Part shown: positions 1 to 14,600 of the stretch, piece after piece
Numbering within the stretch: the first letter of the stretch is position 1
Layout: each line of letters opens with the position of its first letter
Assembly: GCF_037975245.1 (NCBI RefSeq)
Contig: NW_027288846.1
Coordinates: forward strand, 1-64,000
Origin: Apostichopus japonicus
Lineage: Eukaryota > Echinodermata > Holothuroidea > Aspidochirotida > Stichopodidae
Reading direction: 5' to 3'
Length of the DNA stretch: 64,000 nucleotides
The notes under the pieces: generated by a model
Seen by the model: only the letters and a program-made list of their open reading frames with translations
The model's database searches: none
What the model was told of the DNA's origin: nothing
Program-made: the position numbers and the translations under genes

Positions 1-3000
1 TCATCAGCTCGTACAGTGCGCCGAGCCATCGCGCCACTGTATGGACTGAGATATTAGGCCGATTAACTAATACTTACAGCTCCCGTGTAGGCACTTGCTG
101 TAAAAGGTCGGCAAAAGACGTCATCACCCGGGGTTCGAACCACGGATGCAAAAGAGAGTCTCGCTCATCAGCTCGTACAGTGCGCCGAGCCATCGCGCCA
201 CTGTATGGACTGAGATATTAGGCCGATTAACTAATACTTACAGCTCCCCGTGTAGGCACTTGCTGTAAAAGGTCGGCAAAAGACGTCATCACCCGGGGTT
301 CGAACCACGGATGCAAAAGAGAGTCTCGCTCATCAGCTCGTACAGTGCGCCGAGCCATCGCGCCACTGTATGGACTGAGATATTAGGCCGATTAACTAAT
401 ACTTACAGCTCCCCGTGTAGGCACTTGCTGTAAAAGGTCGGCAAAAGACGTCATCACCCGGGTTCGAACCACGGATGCAAAAGAGAGTCTCGCTCATCAG
501 CTCGTACAGTGCGCCGAGCCATCGCGCCACTGTATGGACTGAGATATTAGGCCGATTATAACTAATACTTACAGCTCCCCGTGTAGGCACTTGCTGTAAA
601 AGGTCGGCAAAAGACGTCATCACCCGGGGTTCGAACCACGGATGCAAAAGAGAGTCTCGCTCATCAGCTCGTACAGTGCGCCGAGCCATCGCGCCACTGT
701 ATGGACTGAGATATTAGGCCGATTAACTAATACTTACAGCTCCCCGTGTAGGCACTTGCTGTAAAAGGTCGGCAAAAGACGTCATCACCCGGGGTTCGAA
801 CCACGGATGCAAAAGAGAGTCTCGCTCATCAGCTCGTACAGTGCGCCGAGCCATCGCGCCACTGTATGGACTGAGATATTAGGCCGATTAACTAATACTT
901 ACAGCTCCCCGTGTAGGCACTTGCTGTAAAAGGTCGGCAAAAGACGTCATCACCCGGGGTTCGAACCACGGATGCAAAAGAGAGTCTCGCTCATCAGCTC
1001 GTACAGTGCGCCGAGCCATCGCGCCACTGTATGGACTGAGATATTAGGCCGATTAACTAATACTTACAGCTCCCCGTGTAGGCACTTGCTGTAAAAGGTC
1101 GGCAAAAGACGTCATCACCCGGGGTTCGAACCACGGATGCAAAAGAGAGTCTCGCTCATCAGCTCGTACAGTGCGCCGAGCCATCGCGCCACTGTATGGA
1201 CTGAGATATTAGGCCGATTAACTAATACTTACAGCTCCCCGTGTAGGCACTTGCTGTAAAAGGTCGGCAAAAGACGTCATCACCCGGGGTTCGAACCACG
1301 GATGCAAAAGAGAGTCTCGCTCATCAGCTCGTACAGTGCGCCGAGCCATCGCGCCACTGTATGGACTGAGATATTAGGCCGATTAACTAATACTTACAGC
1401 TCCCCGTGTAGGCACTTGCTGTAAAAGGTCGGCAAAAGACGTCATCACCCGGGGTTCGAACCACGGATGCAAAAGAGAGTCTCGCTCATCAGCTCGTACA
1501 GTGCGCCGAGCCATCGCGCCACTGTATGGACTGAGATATTAGGCCGATTAACTAATACTTACAGCTCCCCGTGTAGGCACTTGCTGTAAAAGGTCGGCAA
1601 AAGACGTCATCACCCGGGGTTCGAACCACGGATGCAAAAGAGAGTCTCGCTCATCAGCTCGTACAGTGCGCCGAGCCATCGCGCCACTGTATGGACTGAG
1701 ATATTAGGCCGATTAACTAATACTTACAGCTCCCCGTGTAGGCACTTGCTGTAAAAGGTCGGCAAAAGACGTCATCACCCGGGGTTCGAACCACGGATGC
1801 AAAAGAGAGTCTCGCTCATCAGCTCGTACAGTGCGCCGAGCCATCGCGCCACTGTATGGACTGAGATATTAGGCCGATTAACTAATACTTACAGCTCCCC
1901 GTGTAGGCACTTGCTGTAAAAGGTCGGCAAAAGACGTCATCACCCGGGGTTCGAACCACGGATGCAAAAGAGAGTCTCGCTCATCAGCTCGTACAGTGCG
2001 CCGAGCCATCGCGCCACTGTATGGACTGAGATATTAGGCCGATTAACTAATACTTACAGCTCCCCGTGTAGGCACTTGCTGTAAAAGGTCGGCAAAAGAC
2101 GTCATCACCCGGGGTTCGAACCACGGATGCAAAAGAGAGTCTCGCTCATCAGCTCGTACAGTGCGCCGAGCCATCGCGCCACTGTATGGACTGAGATATT
2201 AGGCCGATTAACTAATACTTACAGCTCCCCGTGTAGGCACTTGCTGTAAAAGGTCGGCAAAAGACGTCATCACCCGGGGTTCGAACCACGGATGCAAAAG
2301 AGAGTCTCGCTCATCAGCTCGTACAGTGCGCCGAGCCATCGCGCCACTGTATGGACTGAGATATTAGGCCGATTAACTAATACTTACAGCTCCCCGTGTA
2401 GGCACTTGCTGTAAAAGGTCGGCAAAAGACGTCATCACCCGGGGTTCGAACCACGGATGCAAAAGAGAGTCTCGCTCATCAGCTCGTACAGTGCGCCGAG
2501 CCATCGCGCCACTGTATGGACTGAGATATTAGGCCGATTAACTAATACTTACAGCTCCCCGTGTAGGCACTTGCTGTAAAAGGTCGGCAAAAGACGTCAT
2601 CACCCGGGGTTCGAACCACGGATGCAAAAGAGAGTCTCGCTCATCAGCTCGTACAGTGCGCCGAGCCATCGCGCCACTGTATGGACTGAGATATTAGGCC
2701 GATTAACTAATACTTACAGCTCCCCGTGTAGGCACTTGCTGTAAAAGGTCGGCAAAAGACGTCATCACCCGGGGTTCGAACCACGGATGCAAAAGAGAGT
2801 CTCGCTCATCAGCTCGTACAGTGCGCCGAGCCATCGCGCCACTGTATGGACTGAGATATTAGGCCGATTAACTAATACTTACAGCTCCCCGTGTAGGCAC
2901 TTGCTGTAAAAGGTCGGCAAAAGACGTCATCACCCGGGGTTCGAACCACGGATGCAAAAGAGAGTCTCGCTCATCAGCTCGTACAGTGCGCCGAGCCATC

Positions 3001-5607
3001 GCGCCACTGTATGGACTGAGATATTAGGCCGATTAACTAATACTTACAGCTCCCCGTGTAGGCACTTGCTGTAAAAGGTCGGCAAAAGACGTCATCACCC
3101 GGGGTTCGAACCACGGATGCAAAGAGAGTCTCGCTCATCAGCTCGTACAGTGCGCCGAGCCATCGCGCCACTGTATGGACTGAGATATTAGGCCGATTAA
3201 CTAATACTTACAGCTCCCCGTGTAGGCACTTGCTGTAAAAGGTCGGCAAAAGACGTCATCACCCGGGGTTCGAACCACGGATGCAAAAGAGAGTCTCGCT
3301 CATCAGCTCGTACAGTGCGCCGAGCCATCGCGCCACTGTATGGACTGAGATATTAGGCCGATTAACTAATACTTACAGCTCCCCGTGTAGGCACTTGCTG
3401 TAAAAGGTCGGCAAAAGACGTCATCACCCGGGGTTCGAACCACGGATGCAAAAGAGAGTCTCGCTCATCAGCTCGTACAGTGCGCCGAGCCATCGCGCCA
3501 CTGTATGGACTGAGATATTAGGCCGATTAACTAATACTTACAGCTCCCCGTGTAGGCACTTGCTGTAAAAGGTCGGCAAAAGACGTCATCACCCGGGGTT
3601 CGAACCACGGATGCAAAAGAGAGTCTCGCTCATCAGCTCGTACAGTGCGCCGAGCCATCGCGCCACTGTATGGACTGAGATATTAGGCCGATTAACTAAT
3701 ACTTACAGCTCCCCGTGTAGGCACTTGCTGTAAAAGGTCGGCAAAAGACGTCATCACCCGGGGTTCGAACCACGGATGCAAAAGAGAGTCTCGCTCATCA
3801 GCTCGTACAGTGCGCCGAGCCATCGCGCCACTGTATGGACTGAGATATTAGGCCGATTAACTAATACTTACAGCTCCCCGTGTAGGCACTTGCTGTAAAA
3901 GGTCGGCAAAAGACGTCATCACCCGGGGTTCGAACCACGGATGCAAAAGAGAGTCTCGCTCATCAGCTCGTACAGTGCGCCGAGCCATCGCGCCACTGTA
4001 TGGACTGAGATATTAGGCCGATTAACTAATACTTACAGCTCCCCGTGTAGGCACTTGCTGTAAAAGGTCGGCAAAAGACGTCATCACCCGGGGTTCGAAC
4101 CACGGATGCAAAAGAGAGTCTCGCTCATCAGCTCGTACAGTGCGCCGAGCCATCGCGCCACTGTATGGACTGAGATATTAGGCCGATTAACTAATACTTA
4201 CAGCTCCCCGTGTAGGCACTTGCTGTAAAAGGTCGGCAAAAGACGTCATCACCCGGGGTTCGAACCACGGATGCAAAAGAGAGTCTCGCTCATCAGCTCG
4301 TACAGTGCGCCGAGCCATCGCGCCACTGTATGGACTGAGATATTAGGCCGATTAACTAATACTTACAGCTCCCGTGTAGGCACTTGCTGTAAAAGGTCGG
4401 CAAAAGACGTCATCACCCGGGGTTCGAACCACGGATGCAAAAGAGAGTCTCGCTCATCAGCTCGTACAGTGCGCCGAGCCATCGCGCCACTGTATGGACT
4501 GAGATATTAGGCCGATTAACTAATACTTACAGCTCCCCGTGTAGGCACTTGCTGTAAAAGGTCGGCAAAAGACGTCATCACCCGGGGTTCGAACCACGGA
4601 TGCAAAAGAGAGTCTCGCTCATCAGCTCGTACAGTGCGCCGAGCCATCGCGCCACTGTATGGACTGAGATATTAGGCCGATTAACTAATACTTACAGCTC
4701 CCCGTGTAGGCACTTGCTGTAAAAGGTCGGCAAAAGACGTCATCACCCGGGGTTCGAACCACGGATGCAAAAGAGAGTCTCGCTCATCAGCTCGTACAGT
4801 GCGCCGAGCCATCGCGCCACTGTATGGACTGAGATATTAGGCCGATTAACTAATACTTACAGCTCCCCGTGTAGGCACTTGCTGTAAAAGGTCGGCAAAA
4901 GACGTCATCACCCGGGTTCGAACCACGGATGCAAAAGAGAGTCTCGCTCATCAGCTCGTACAGTGCGCCGAGCCATCGCGCCACTGTATGGACTGAGATA
5001 TTAGGCCGATTAACTAATACTTACAGCTCCCCGTGTAGGCACTTGCTGTAAAAGGTCGGCAAAAGACGTCATCACCCGGGGTTCGAACCACGGATGCAAA
5101 AGAGAGTCTCCGCTCATCAGCTCGTACAGTGCGCCGAGCCATCGCGCCACTGTATGGACTGAGATATTAGGCCGATTAACTAATACTTACAGCTCCCCGT
5201 GTAGGCACTTGCTGTAAAAGGTCGGCAAAAGACGTCATCACCCGGGGTTCGAACCACGGATGCAAAAGAGAGTCTCGCTCATCAGCTCGTACAGTGCGCC
5301 GAGCCATCGCGCCACTGTATGGACTGAGATATTAGGCCGATTAACTAATACTTACAGCTCCCCGTGTAGGCACTTGCTGTAAAAGGTCGGCAAAAGACGT
5401 CATCACCGGGGTTCGAACCACGGATGCAAAAGAGAGTCTCGCTCATCAGCTCGTACAGTGCGCCGAGCCATCGCGCCACTGTATGGACTGAGATATTAGG
5501 CCGATTAACTAATACTTACAGCTCCCCGTGTAGGCACTTGCTGTAAAAGGTCGGCAAAAGACGTCATCACCCGGGGTTCGAACCACGGATGCAAAAGAGA
5601 GTCTCGC
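1..5607. repeat. array segment I: units 1-34, base type with 8 indels
   Basis: These units carry T71 and A28. Indels are: one C lost from the run at 82-84; one G lost at 460-462; TA inserted near 557-560; one A lost at 3121-3123; one C lost at 4371-4373; one G lost at 4914-4916; one C gained at 5110-5111; one C lost at 5406-5407. Seven of the eight are single-base changes in or beside short homopolymers, and they cluster in units 1-4 and 27-33, with units 5-18 and 20-26 free of indels. Whether this is older, decaying satellite or lower consensus quality cannot be decided here. Confidence 0.9.
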
Positions 5608-8600
5608 TCATCAGCTCGTACAGTGCGCCGAGCCATCGCGCCACTGTATGGACTGAGATATTAGGCCGATTAACTAACACTTACAGCTCCCCGTGTAGGC
5701 ACTTGCTGTAAAAGGTCGGCAAAAGACGTCATCACCCGGGGTTCGAACCACGGATGCAAAAGAGAGTCTCGCTCATCAGCTCGTACAGTGCGCCGAGCCA
5801 TCGCGCCACTGTATGGACTGAGATATTAGGCCGATTAACTAACACTTACAGCTCCCCGTGTAGGCACTTGCTGTAAAAGGTCGGCAAAAGACGTCATCAC
5901 CCGGGGTTCGAACCACGGATGCAAAAGAGAGTCTCGCTCATCAGCTCGTACAGTGCGCCGAGCCATCGCGCCACTGTATGGACTGAGATATTAGGCCGAT
6001 TAACTAACACTTACAGCTCCCCGTGTAGGCACTTGCTGTAAAAGGTCGGCAAAAGACGTCATCACCCGGGGTTCGAACCACGGATGCAAAAGAGAGTCTC
6101 GCTCATCAGCTCGTACAGTGCGCCGAGCCATCGCGCCACTGTATGGACTGAGATATTAGGCCGATTAACTAACACTTACAGCTCCCCGTGTAGGCACTTG
6201 CTGTAAAAGGTCGGCAAAAGACGTCATCACCCGGGGTTCGAACCACGGATGCAAAAGAGAGTCTCGCTCATCAGCTCGTACAGTGCGCCGAGCCATCGCG
6301 CCACTGTATGGACTGAGATATTAGGCCGATTAACTAACACTTACAGCTCCCCGTGTAGGCACTTGCTGTAAAAGGTCGGCAAAAGACGTCATCACCCGGG
6401 GTTCGAACCACGGATGCAAAAGAGAGTCTCGCTCATCAGCTCGTACAGTGCGCCGAGCCATCGCGCCACTGTATGGACTGAGATATTAGGCCGATTAACT
6501 AACACTTACAGCTCCCCGTGTAGGCACTTGCTGTAAAAGGTCGGCAAAAGACGTCATCACCCGGGGTTCGAACCACGGATGCAAAAGAGAGTCTCGCTCA
6601 TCAGCTCGTACAGTGCGCCGAGCCATCGCGCCACTGTATGGACTGAGATATTAGGCCGATTAACTAACACTTACAGCTCCCCGTGTAGGCACTTGCTGTA
6701 AAAGGTCGGCAAAAGACGTCATCACCCGGGGTTCGAACCACGGATGCAAAAGAGAGTCTCGCTCATCAGCTCGTACAGTGCGCCGAGCCATCGCGCCACT
6801 GTATGGACTGAGATATTAGGCCGATTAACTAACACTTACAGCTCCCCGTGTAGGCACTTGCTGTAAAAGGTCGGCAAAAGACGTCATCACCCGGGGTTCG
6901 AACCACGGATGCAAAAGAGAGTCTCGCTCATCAGCTCGTACAGTGCGCCGAGCCATCGCGCCACTGTATGGACTGAGATATTAGGCCGATTAACTAACAC
7001 TTACAGCTCCCCGTGTAGGCACTTGCTGTAAAAGGTCGGCAAAAGACGTCATCACCCGGGGTTCGAACCACGGATGCAAAAGAGAGTCTCGCTCATCAGC
7101 TCGTACAGTGCGCCGAGCCATCGCGCCACTGTATGGACTGAGATATTAGGCCGATTAACTAACACTTACAGCTCCCCGTGTAGGCACTTGCTGTAAAAGG
7201 TCGGCAAAAGACGTCATCACCCGGGGTTCGAACCACGGATGCAAAAGAGAGTCTCGCTCATCAGCTCGTACAGTGCGCCGAGCCATCGCGCCACTGTATG
7301 GACTGAGATATTAGGCCGATTAACTAACACTTACAGCTCCCCGTGTAGGCACTTGCTGTAAAAGGTCGGCAAAAGACGTCATCACCCGGGGTTCGAACCA
7401 CGGATGCAAAAGAGAGTCTCGCTCATCAGCTCGTACAGTGCGCCGAGCCATCGCGCCACTGTATGGACTGAGATATTAGGCCGATTAACTAACACTTACA
7501 GCTCCCCGTGTAGGCACTTGCTGTAAAAGGTCGGCAAAAGACGTCATCACCCGGGGTTCGAACCACGGATGCAAAAGAGAGTCTCGCTCATCAGCTCGTA
7601 CAGTGCGCCGAGCCATCGCGCCACTGTATGGACTGAGATATTAGGCCGATTAACTAACACTTACAGCTCCCCGTGTAGGCACTTGCTGTAAAAGGTCGGC
7701 AAAAGACGTCATCACCCGGGGTTCGAACCACGGATGCAAAAGAGAGTCTCGCTCATCAGCTCGTACAGTGCGCCGAGCCATCGCGCCACTGTATGGACTG
7801 AGATATTAGGCCGATTAACTAACACTTACAGCTCCCCGTGTAGGCACTTGCTGTAAAAGGTCGGCAAAAGACGTCATCACCCGGGGTTCGAACCACGGAT
7901 GCAAAAGAGAGTCTCGCTCATCAGCTCGTACAGTGCGCCGAGCCATCGCGCCACTGTATGGACTGAGATATTAGGCCGATTAACTAACACTTACAGCTCC
8001 CCGTGTAGGCACTTGCTGTAAAAGGTCGGCAAAAGACGTCATCACCCGGGGTTCGAACCACGGATGCAAAAGAGAGTCTCGCTCATCAGCTCGTACAGTG
8101 CGCCGAGCCATCGCGCCACTGTATGGACTGAGATATTAGGCCGATTAACTAACACTTACAGCTCCCCGTGTAGGCACTTGCTGTAAAAGGTCGGCAAAAG
8201 ACGTCATCACCCGGGGTTCGAACCACGGATGCAAAAGAGAGTCTCGCTCATCAGCTCGTACAGTGCGCCGAGCCATCGCGCCACTGTATGGACTGAGATA
8301 TTAGGCCGATTAACTAACACTTACAGCTCCCCGTGTAGGCACTTGCTGTAAAAGGTCGGCAAAAGACGTCATCACCCGGGGTTCGAACCACGGATGCAAA
8401 AGAGAGTCTCGCTCATCAGCTCGTACAGTGCGCCGAGCCATCGCGCCACTGTATGGACTGAGATATTAGGCCGATTAACTAACACTTACAGCTCCCCGTG
8501 TAGGCACTTGCTGTAAAAGGTCGGCAAAAGACGTCATCACCCGGGGTTCGAACCACGGATGCAAAAGAGAGTCTCGCTCATCAGCTCGTACAGTGCGCCG

Positions 8601-11600
8601 AGCCATCGCGCCACTGTATGGACTGAGATATTAGGCCGATTAACTAACACTTACAGCTCCCCGTGTAGGCACTTGCTGTAAAAGGTCGGCAAAAGACGTC
8701 ATCACCCGGGGTTCGAACCACGGATGCAAAAGAGAGTCTCGCTCATCAGCTCGTACAGTGCGCCGAGCCATCGCGCCACTGTATGGACTGAGATATTAGG
8801 CCGATTAACTAACACTTACAGCTCCCCGTGTAGGCACTTGCTGTAAAAGGTCGGCAAAAGACGTCATCACCCGGGGTTCGAACCACGGATGCAAAAGAGA
8901 GTCTCGCTCATCAGCTCGTACAGTGCGCCGAGCCATCGCGCCACTGTATGGACTGAGATATTAGGCCGATTAACTAACACTTACAGCTCCCCGTGTAGGC
9001 ACTTGCTGTAAAAGGTCGGCAAAAGACGTCATCACCCGGGGTTCGAACCACGGATGCAAAAGAGAGTCTCGCTCATCAGCTCGTACAGTGCGCCGAGCCA
9101 TCGCGCCACTGTATGGACTGAGATATTAGGCCGATTAACTAACACTTACAGCTCCCCGTGTAGGCACTTGCTGTAAAAGGTCGGCAAAAGACGTCATCAC
9201 CCGGGGTTCGAACCACGGATGCAAAAGAGAGTCTCGCTCATCAGCTCGTACAGTGCGCCGAGCCATCGCGCCACTGTATGGACTGAGATATTAGGCCGAT
9301 TAACTAACACTTACAGCTCCCCGTGTAGGCACTTGCTGTAAAAGGTCGGCAAAAGACGTCATCACCCGGGGTTCGAACCACGGATGCAAAAGAGAGTCTC
9401 GCTCATCAGCTCGTACAGTGCGCCGAGCCATCGCGCCACTGTATGGACTGAGATATTAGGCCGATTAACTAACACTTACAGCTCCCCGTGTAGGCACTTG
9501 CTGTAAAAGGTCGGCAAAAGACGTCATCACCCGGGGTTCGAACCACGGATGCAAAAGAGAGTCTCGCTCATCAGCTCGTACAGTGCGCCGAGCCATCGCG
9601 CCACTGTATGGACTGAGATATTAGGCCGATTAACTAACACTTACAGCTCCCCGTGTAGGCACTTGCTGTAAAAGGTCGGCAAAAGACGTCATCACCCGGG
9701 GTTCGAACCACGGATGCAAAAGAGAGTCTCGCTCATCAGCTCGTACAGTGCGCCGAGCCATCGCGCCACTGTATGGACTGAGATATTAGGCCGATTAACT
9801 AACACTTACAGCTCCCCGTGTAGGCACTTGCTGTAAAAGGTCGGCAAAAGACGTCATCACCCGGGGTTCGAACCACGGATGCAAAAGAGAGTCTCGCTCA
9901 TCAGCTCGTACAGTGCGCCGAGCCATCGCGCCACTGTATGGACTGAGATATTAGGCCGATTAACTAACACTTACAGCTCCCCGTGTAGGCACTTGCTGTA
10001 AAAGGTCGGCAAAAGACGTCATCACCCGGGGTTCGAACCACGGATGCAAAAGAGAGTCTCGCTCATCAGCTCGTACAGTGCGCCGAGCCATCGCGCCACT
10101 GTATGGACTGAGATATTAGGCCGATTAACTAACACTTACAGCTCCCCGTGTAGGCACTTGCTGTAAAAGGTCGGCAAAAGACGTCATCACCCGGGGTTCG
10201 AACCACGGATGCAAAAGAGAGTCTCGCTCATCAGCTCGTACAGTGCGCCGAGCCATCGCGCCACTGTATGGACTGAGATATTAGGCCGATTAACTAACAC
10301 TTACAGCTCCCCGTGTAGGCACTTGCTGTAAAAGGTCGGCAAAAGACGTCATCACCCGGGGTTCGAACCACGGATGCAAAAGAGAGTCTCGCTCATCAGC
10401 TCGTACAGTGCGCCGAGCCATCGCGCCACTGTATGGACTGAGATATTAGGCCGATTAACTAACACTTACAGCTCCCCGTGTAGGCACTTGCTGTAAAAGG
10501 TCGGCAAAAGACGTCATCACCCGGGGTTCGAACCACGGATGCAAAAGAGAGTCTCGCTCATCAGCTCGTACAGTGCGCCGAGCCATCGCGCCACTGTATG
10601 GACTGAGATATTAGGCCGATTAACTAACACTTACAGCTCCCCGTGTAGGCACTTGCTGTAAAAGGTCGGCAAAAGACGTCATCACCCGGGGTTCGAACCA
10701 CGGATGCAAAAGAGAGTCTCGCTCATCAGCTCGTACAGTGCGCCGAGCCATCGCGCCACTGTATGGACTGAGATATTAGGCCGATTAACTAACACTTACA
10801 GCTCCCCGTGTAGGCACTTGCTGTAAAAGGTCGGCAAAAGACGTCATCACCCGGGGTTCGAACCACGGATGCAAAAGAGAGTCTCGCTCATCAGCTCGTA
10901 CAGTGCGCCGAGCCATCGCGCCACTGTATGGACTGAGATATTAGGCCGATTAACTAACACTTACAGCTCCCCGTGTAGGCACTTGCTGTAAAAGGTCGGC
11001 AAAAGACGTCATCACCCGGGGTTCGAACCACGGATGCAAAAGAGAGTCTCGCTCATCAGCTCGTACAGTGCGCCGAGCCATCGCGCCACTGTATGGACTG
11101 AGATATTAGGCCGATTAACTAACACTTACAGCTCCCCGTGTAGGCACTTGCTGTAAAAGGTCGGCAAAAGACGTCATCACCCGGGGTTCGAACCACGGAT
11201 GCAAAAGAGAGTCTCGCTCATCAGCTCGTACAGTGCGCCGAGCCATCGCGCCACTGTATGGACTGAGATATTAGGCCGATTAACTAACACTTACAGCTCC
11301 CCGTGTAGGCACTTGCTGTAAAAGGTCGGCAAAAGACGTCATCACCCGGGGTTCGAACCACGGATGCAAAAGAGAGTCTCGCTCATCAGCTCGTACAGTG
11401 CGCCGAGCCATCGCGCCACTGTATGGACTGAGATATTAGGCCGATTAACTAACACTTACAGCTCCCCGTGTAGGCACTTGCTGTAAAAGGTCGGCAAAAG
11501 ACGTCATCACCCGGGGTTCGAACCACGGATGCAAAAGAGAGTCTCGCTCATCAGCTCGTACAGTGCGCCGAGCCATCGCGCCACTGTATGGACTGAGATA

Positions 11601-14600
11601 TTAGGCCGATTAACTAACACTTACAGCTCCCCGTGTAGGCACTTGCTGTAAAAGGTCGGCAAAAGACGTCATCACCCGGGGTTCGAACCACGGATGCAAA
11701 AGAGAGTCTCGCTCATCAGCTCGTACAGTGCGCCGAGCCATCGCGCCACTGTATGGACTGAGATATTAGGCCGATTAACTAACACTTACAGCTCCCCGTG
11801 TAGGCACTTGCTGTAAAAGGTCGGCAAAAGACGTCATCACCCGGGGTTCGAACCACGGATGCAAAAGAGAGTCTCGCTCATCAGCTCGTACAGTGCGCCG
11901 AGCCATCGCGCCACTGTATGGACTGAGATATTAGGCCGATTAACTAACACTTACAGCTCCCCGTGTAGGCACTTGCTGTAAAAGGTCGGCAAAAGACGTC
12001 ATCACCCGGGGTTCGAACCACGGATGCAAAAGAGAGTCTCGCTCATCAGCTCGTACAGTGCGCCGAGCCATCGCGCCACTGTATGGACTGAGATATTAGG
12101 CCGATTAACTAACACTTACAGCTCCCCGTGTAGGCACTTGCTGTAAAAGGTCGGCAAAAGACGTCATCACCCGGGGTTCGAACCACGGATGCAAAAGAGA
12201 GTCTCGCTCATCAGCTCGTACAGTGCGCCGAGCCATCGCGCCACTGTATGGACTGAGATATTAGGCCGATTAACTAACACTTACAGCTCCCCGTGTAGGC
12301 ACTTGCTGTAAAAGGTCGGCAAAAGACGTCATCACCCGGGGTTCGAACCACGGATGCAAAAGAGAGTCTCGCTCATCAGCTCGTACAGTGCGCCGAGCCA
12401 TCGCGCCACTGTATGGACTGAGATATTAGGCCGATTAACTAACACTTACAGCTCCCCGTGTAGGCACTTGCTGTAAAAGGTCGGCAAAAGACGTCATCAC
12501 CCGGGGTTCGAACCACGGATGCAAAAGAGAGTCTCGCTCATCAGCTCGTACAGTGCGCCGAGCCATCGCGCCACTGTATGGACTGAGATATTAGGCCGAT
12601 TAACTAACACTTACAGCTCCCCGTGTAGGCACTTGCTGTAAAAGGTCGGCAAAAGACGTCATCACCCGGGGTTCGAACCACGGATGCAAAAGAGAGTCTC
12701 GCTCATCAGCTCGTACAGTGCGCCGAGCCATCGCGCCACTGTATGGACTGAGATATTAGGCCGATTAACTAACACTTACAGCTCCCCGTGTAGGCACTTG
12801 CTGTAAAAGGTCGGCAAAAGACGTCATCACCCGGGGTTCGAACCACGGATGCAAAAGAGAGTCTCGCTCATCAGCTCGTACAGTGCGCCGAGCCATCGCG
12901 CCACTGTATGGACTGAGATATTAGGCCGATTAACTAACACTTACAGCTCCCCGTGTAGGCACTTGCTGTAAAAGGTCGGCAAAAGACGTCATCACCCGGG
13001 GTTCGAACCACGGATGCAAAAGAGAGTCTCGCTCATCAGCTCGTACAGTGCGCCGAGCCATCGCGCCACTGTATGGACTGAGATATTAGGCCGATTAACT
13101 AACACTTACAGCTCCCCGTGTAGGCACTTGCTGTAAAAGGTCGGCAAAAGACGTCATCACCCGGGGTTCGAACCACGGATGCAAAAGAGAGTCTCGCTCA
13201 TCAGCTCGTACAGTGCGCCGAGCCATCGCGCCACTGTATGGACTGAGATATTAGGCCGATTAACTAACACTTACAGCTCCCCGTGTAGGCACTTGCTGTA
13301 AAAGGTCGGCAAAAGACGTCATCACCCGGGGTTCGAACCACGGATGCAAAAGAGAGTCTCGCTCATCAGCTCGTACAGTGCGCCGAGCCATCGCGCCACT
13401 GTATGGACTGAGATATTAGGCCGATTAACTAACACTTACAGCTCCCCGTGTAGGCACTTGCTGTAAAAGGTCGGCAAAAGACGTCATCACCCGGGGTTCG
13501 AACCACGGATGCAAAAGAGAGTCTCGCTCATCAGCTCGTACAGTGCGCCGAGCCATCGCGCCACTGTATGGACTGAGATATTAGGCCGATTAACTAACAC
13601 TTACAGCTCCCCGTGTAGGCACTTGCTGTAAAAGGTCGGCAAAAGACGTCATCACCCGGGGTTCGAACCACGGATGCAAAAGAGAGTCTCGCTCATCAGC
13701 TCGTACAGTGCGCCGAGCCATCGCGCCACTGTATGGACTGAGATATTAGGCCGATTAACTAACACTTACAGCTCCCCGTGTAGGCACTTGCTGTAAAAGG
13801 TCGGCAAAAGACGTCATCACCCGGGGTTCGAACCACGGATGCAAAAGAGAGTCTCGCTCATCAGCTCGTACAGTGCGCCGAGCCATCGCGCCACTGTATG
13901 GACTGAGATATTAGGCCGATTAACTAACACTTACAGCTCCCCGTGTAGGCACTTGCTGTAAAAGGTCGGCAAAAGACGTCATCACCCGGGGTTCGAACCA
14001 CGGATGCAAAAGAGAGTCTCGCTCATCAGCTCGTACAGTGCGCCGAGCCATCGCGCCACTGTATGGACTGAGATATTAGGCCGATTAACTAACACTTACA
14101 GCTCCCCGTGTAGGCACTTGCTGTAAAAGGTCGGCAAAAGACGTCATCACCCGGGGTTCGAACCACGGATGCAAAAGAGAGTCTCGCTCATCAGCTCGTA
14201 CAGTGCGCCGAGCCATCGCGCCACTGTATGGACTGAGATATTAGGCCGATTAACTAACACTTACAGCTCCCCGTGTAGGCACTTGCTGTAAAAGGTCGGC
14301 AAAAGACGTCATCACCCGGGGTTCGAACCACGGATGCAAAAGAGAGTCTCGCTCATCAGCTCGTACAGTGCGCCGAGCCATCGCGCCACTGTATGGACTG
14401 AGATATTAGGCCGATTAACTAACACTTACAGCTCCCCGTGTAGGCACTTGCTGTAAAAGGTCGGCAAAAGACGTCATCACCCGGGGTTCGAACCACGGAT
14501 GCAAAAGAGAGTCTCGCTCATCAGCTCGTACAGTGCGCCGAGCCATCGCGCCACTGTATGGACTGAGATATTAGGCCGATTAACTAACACTTACAGCTCC

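Noticed and set aside
396-689. 97-codon minus-strand ORF
   Set aside because: It exists only because the TA insertion near 557-560 shifts the frame of the satellite. The translation is the repeat read in frames that are normally closed, with no start context or known domain.
4271-4510. 79-codon plus-strand ORF
   Set aside because: In intact units this frame stops after 40 codons; the C lost at 4371-4373 lets it run into the next unit. It is an indel artefact of repeat sequence.
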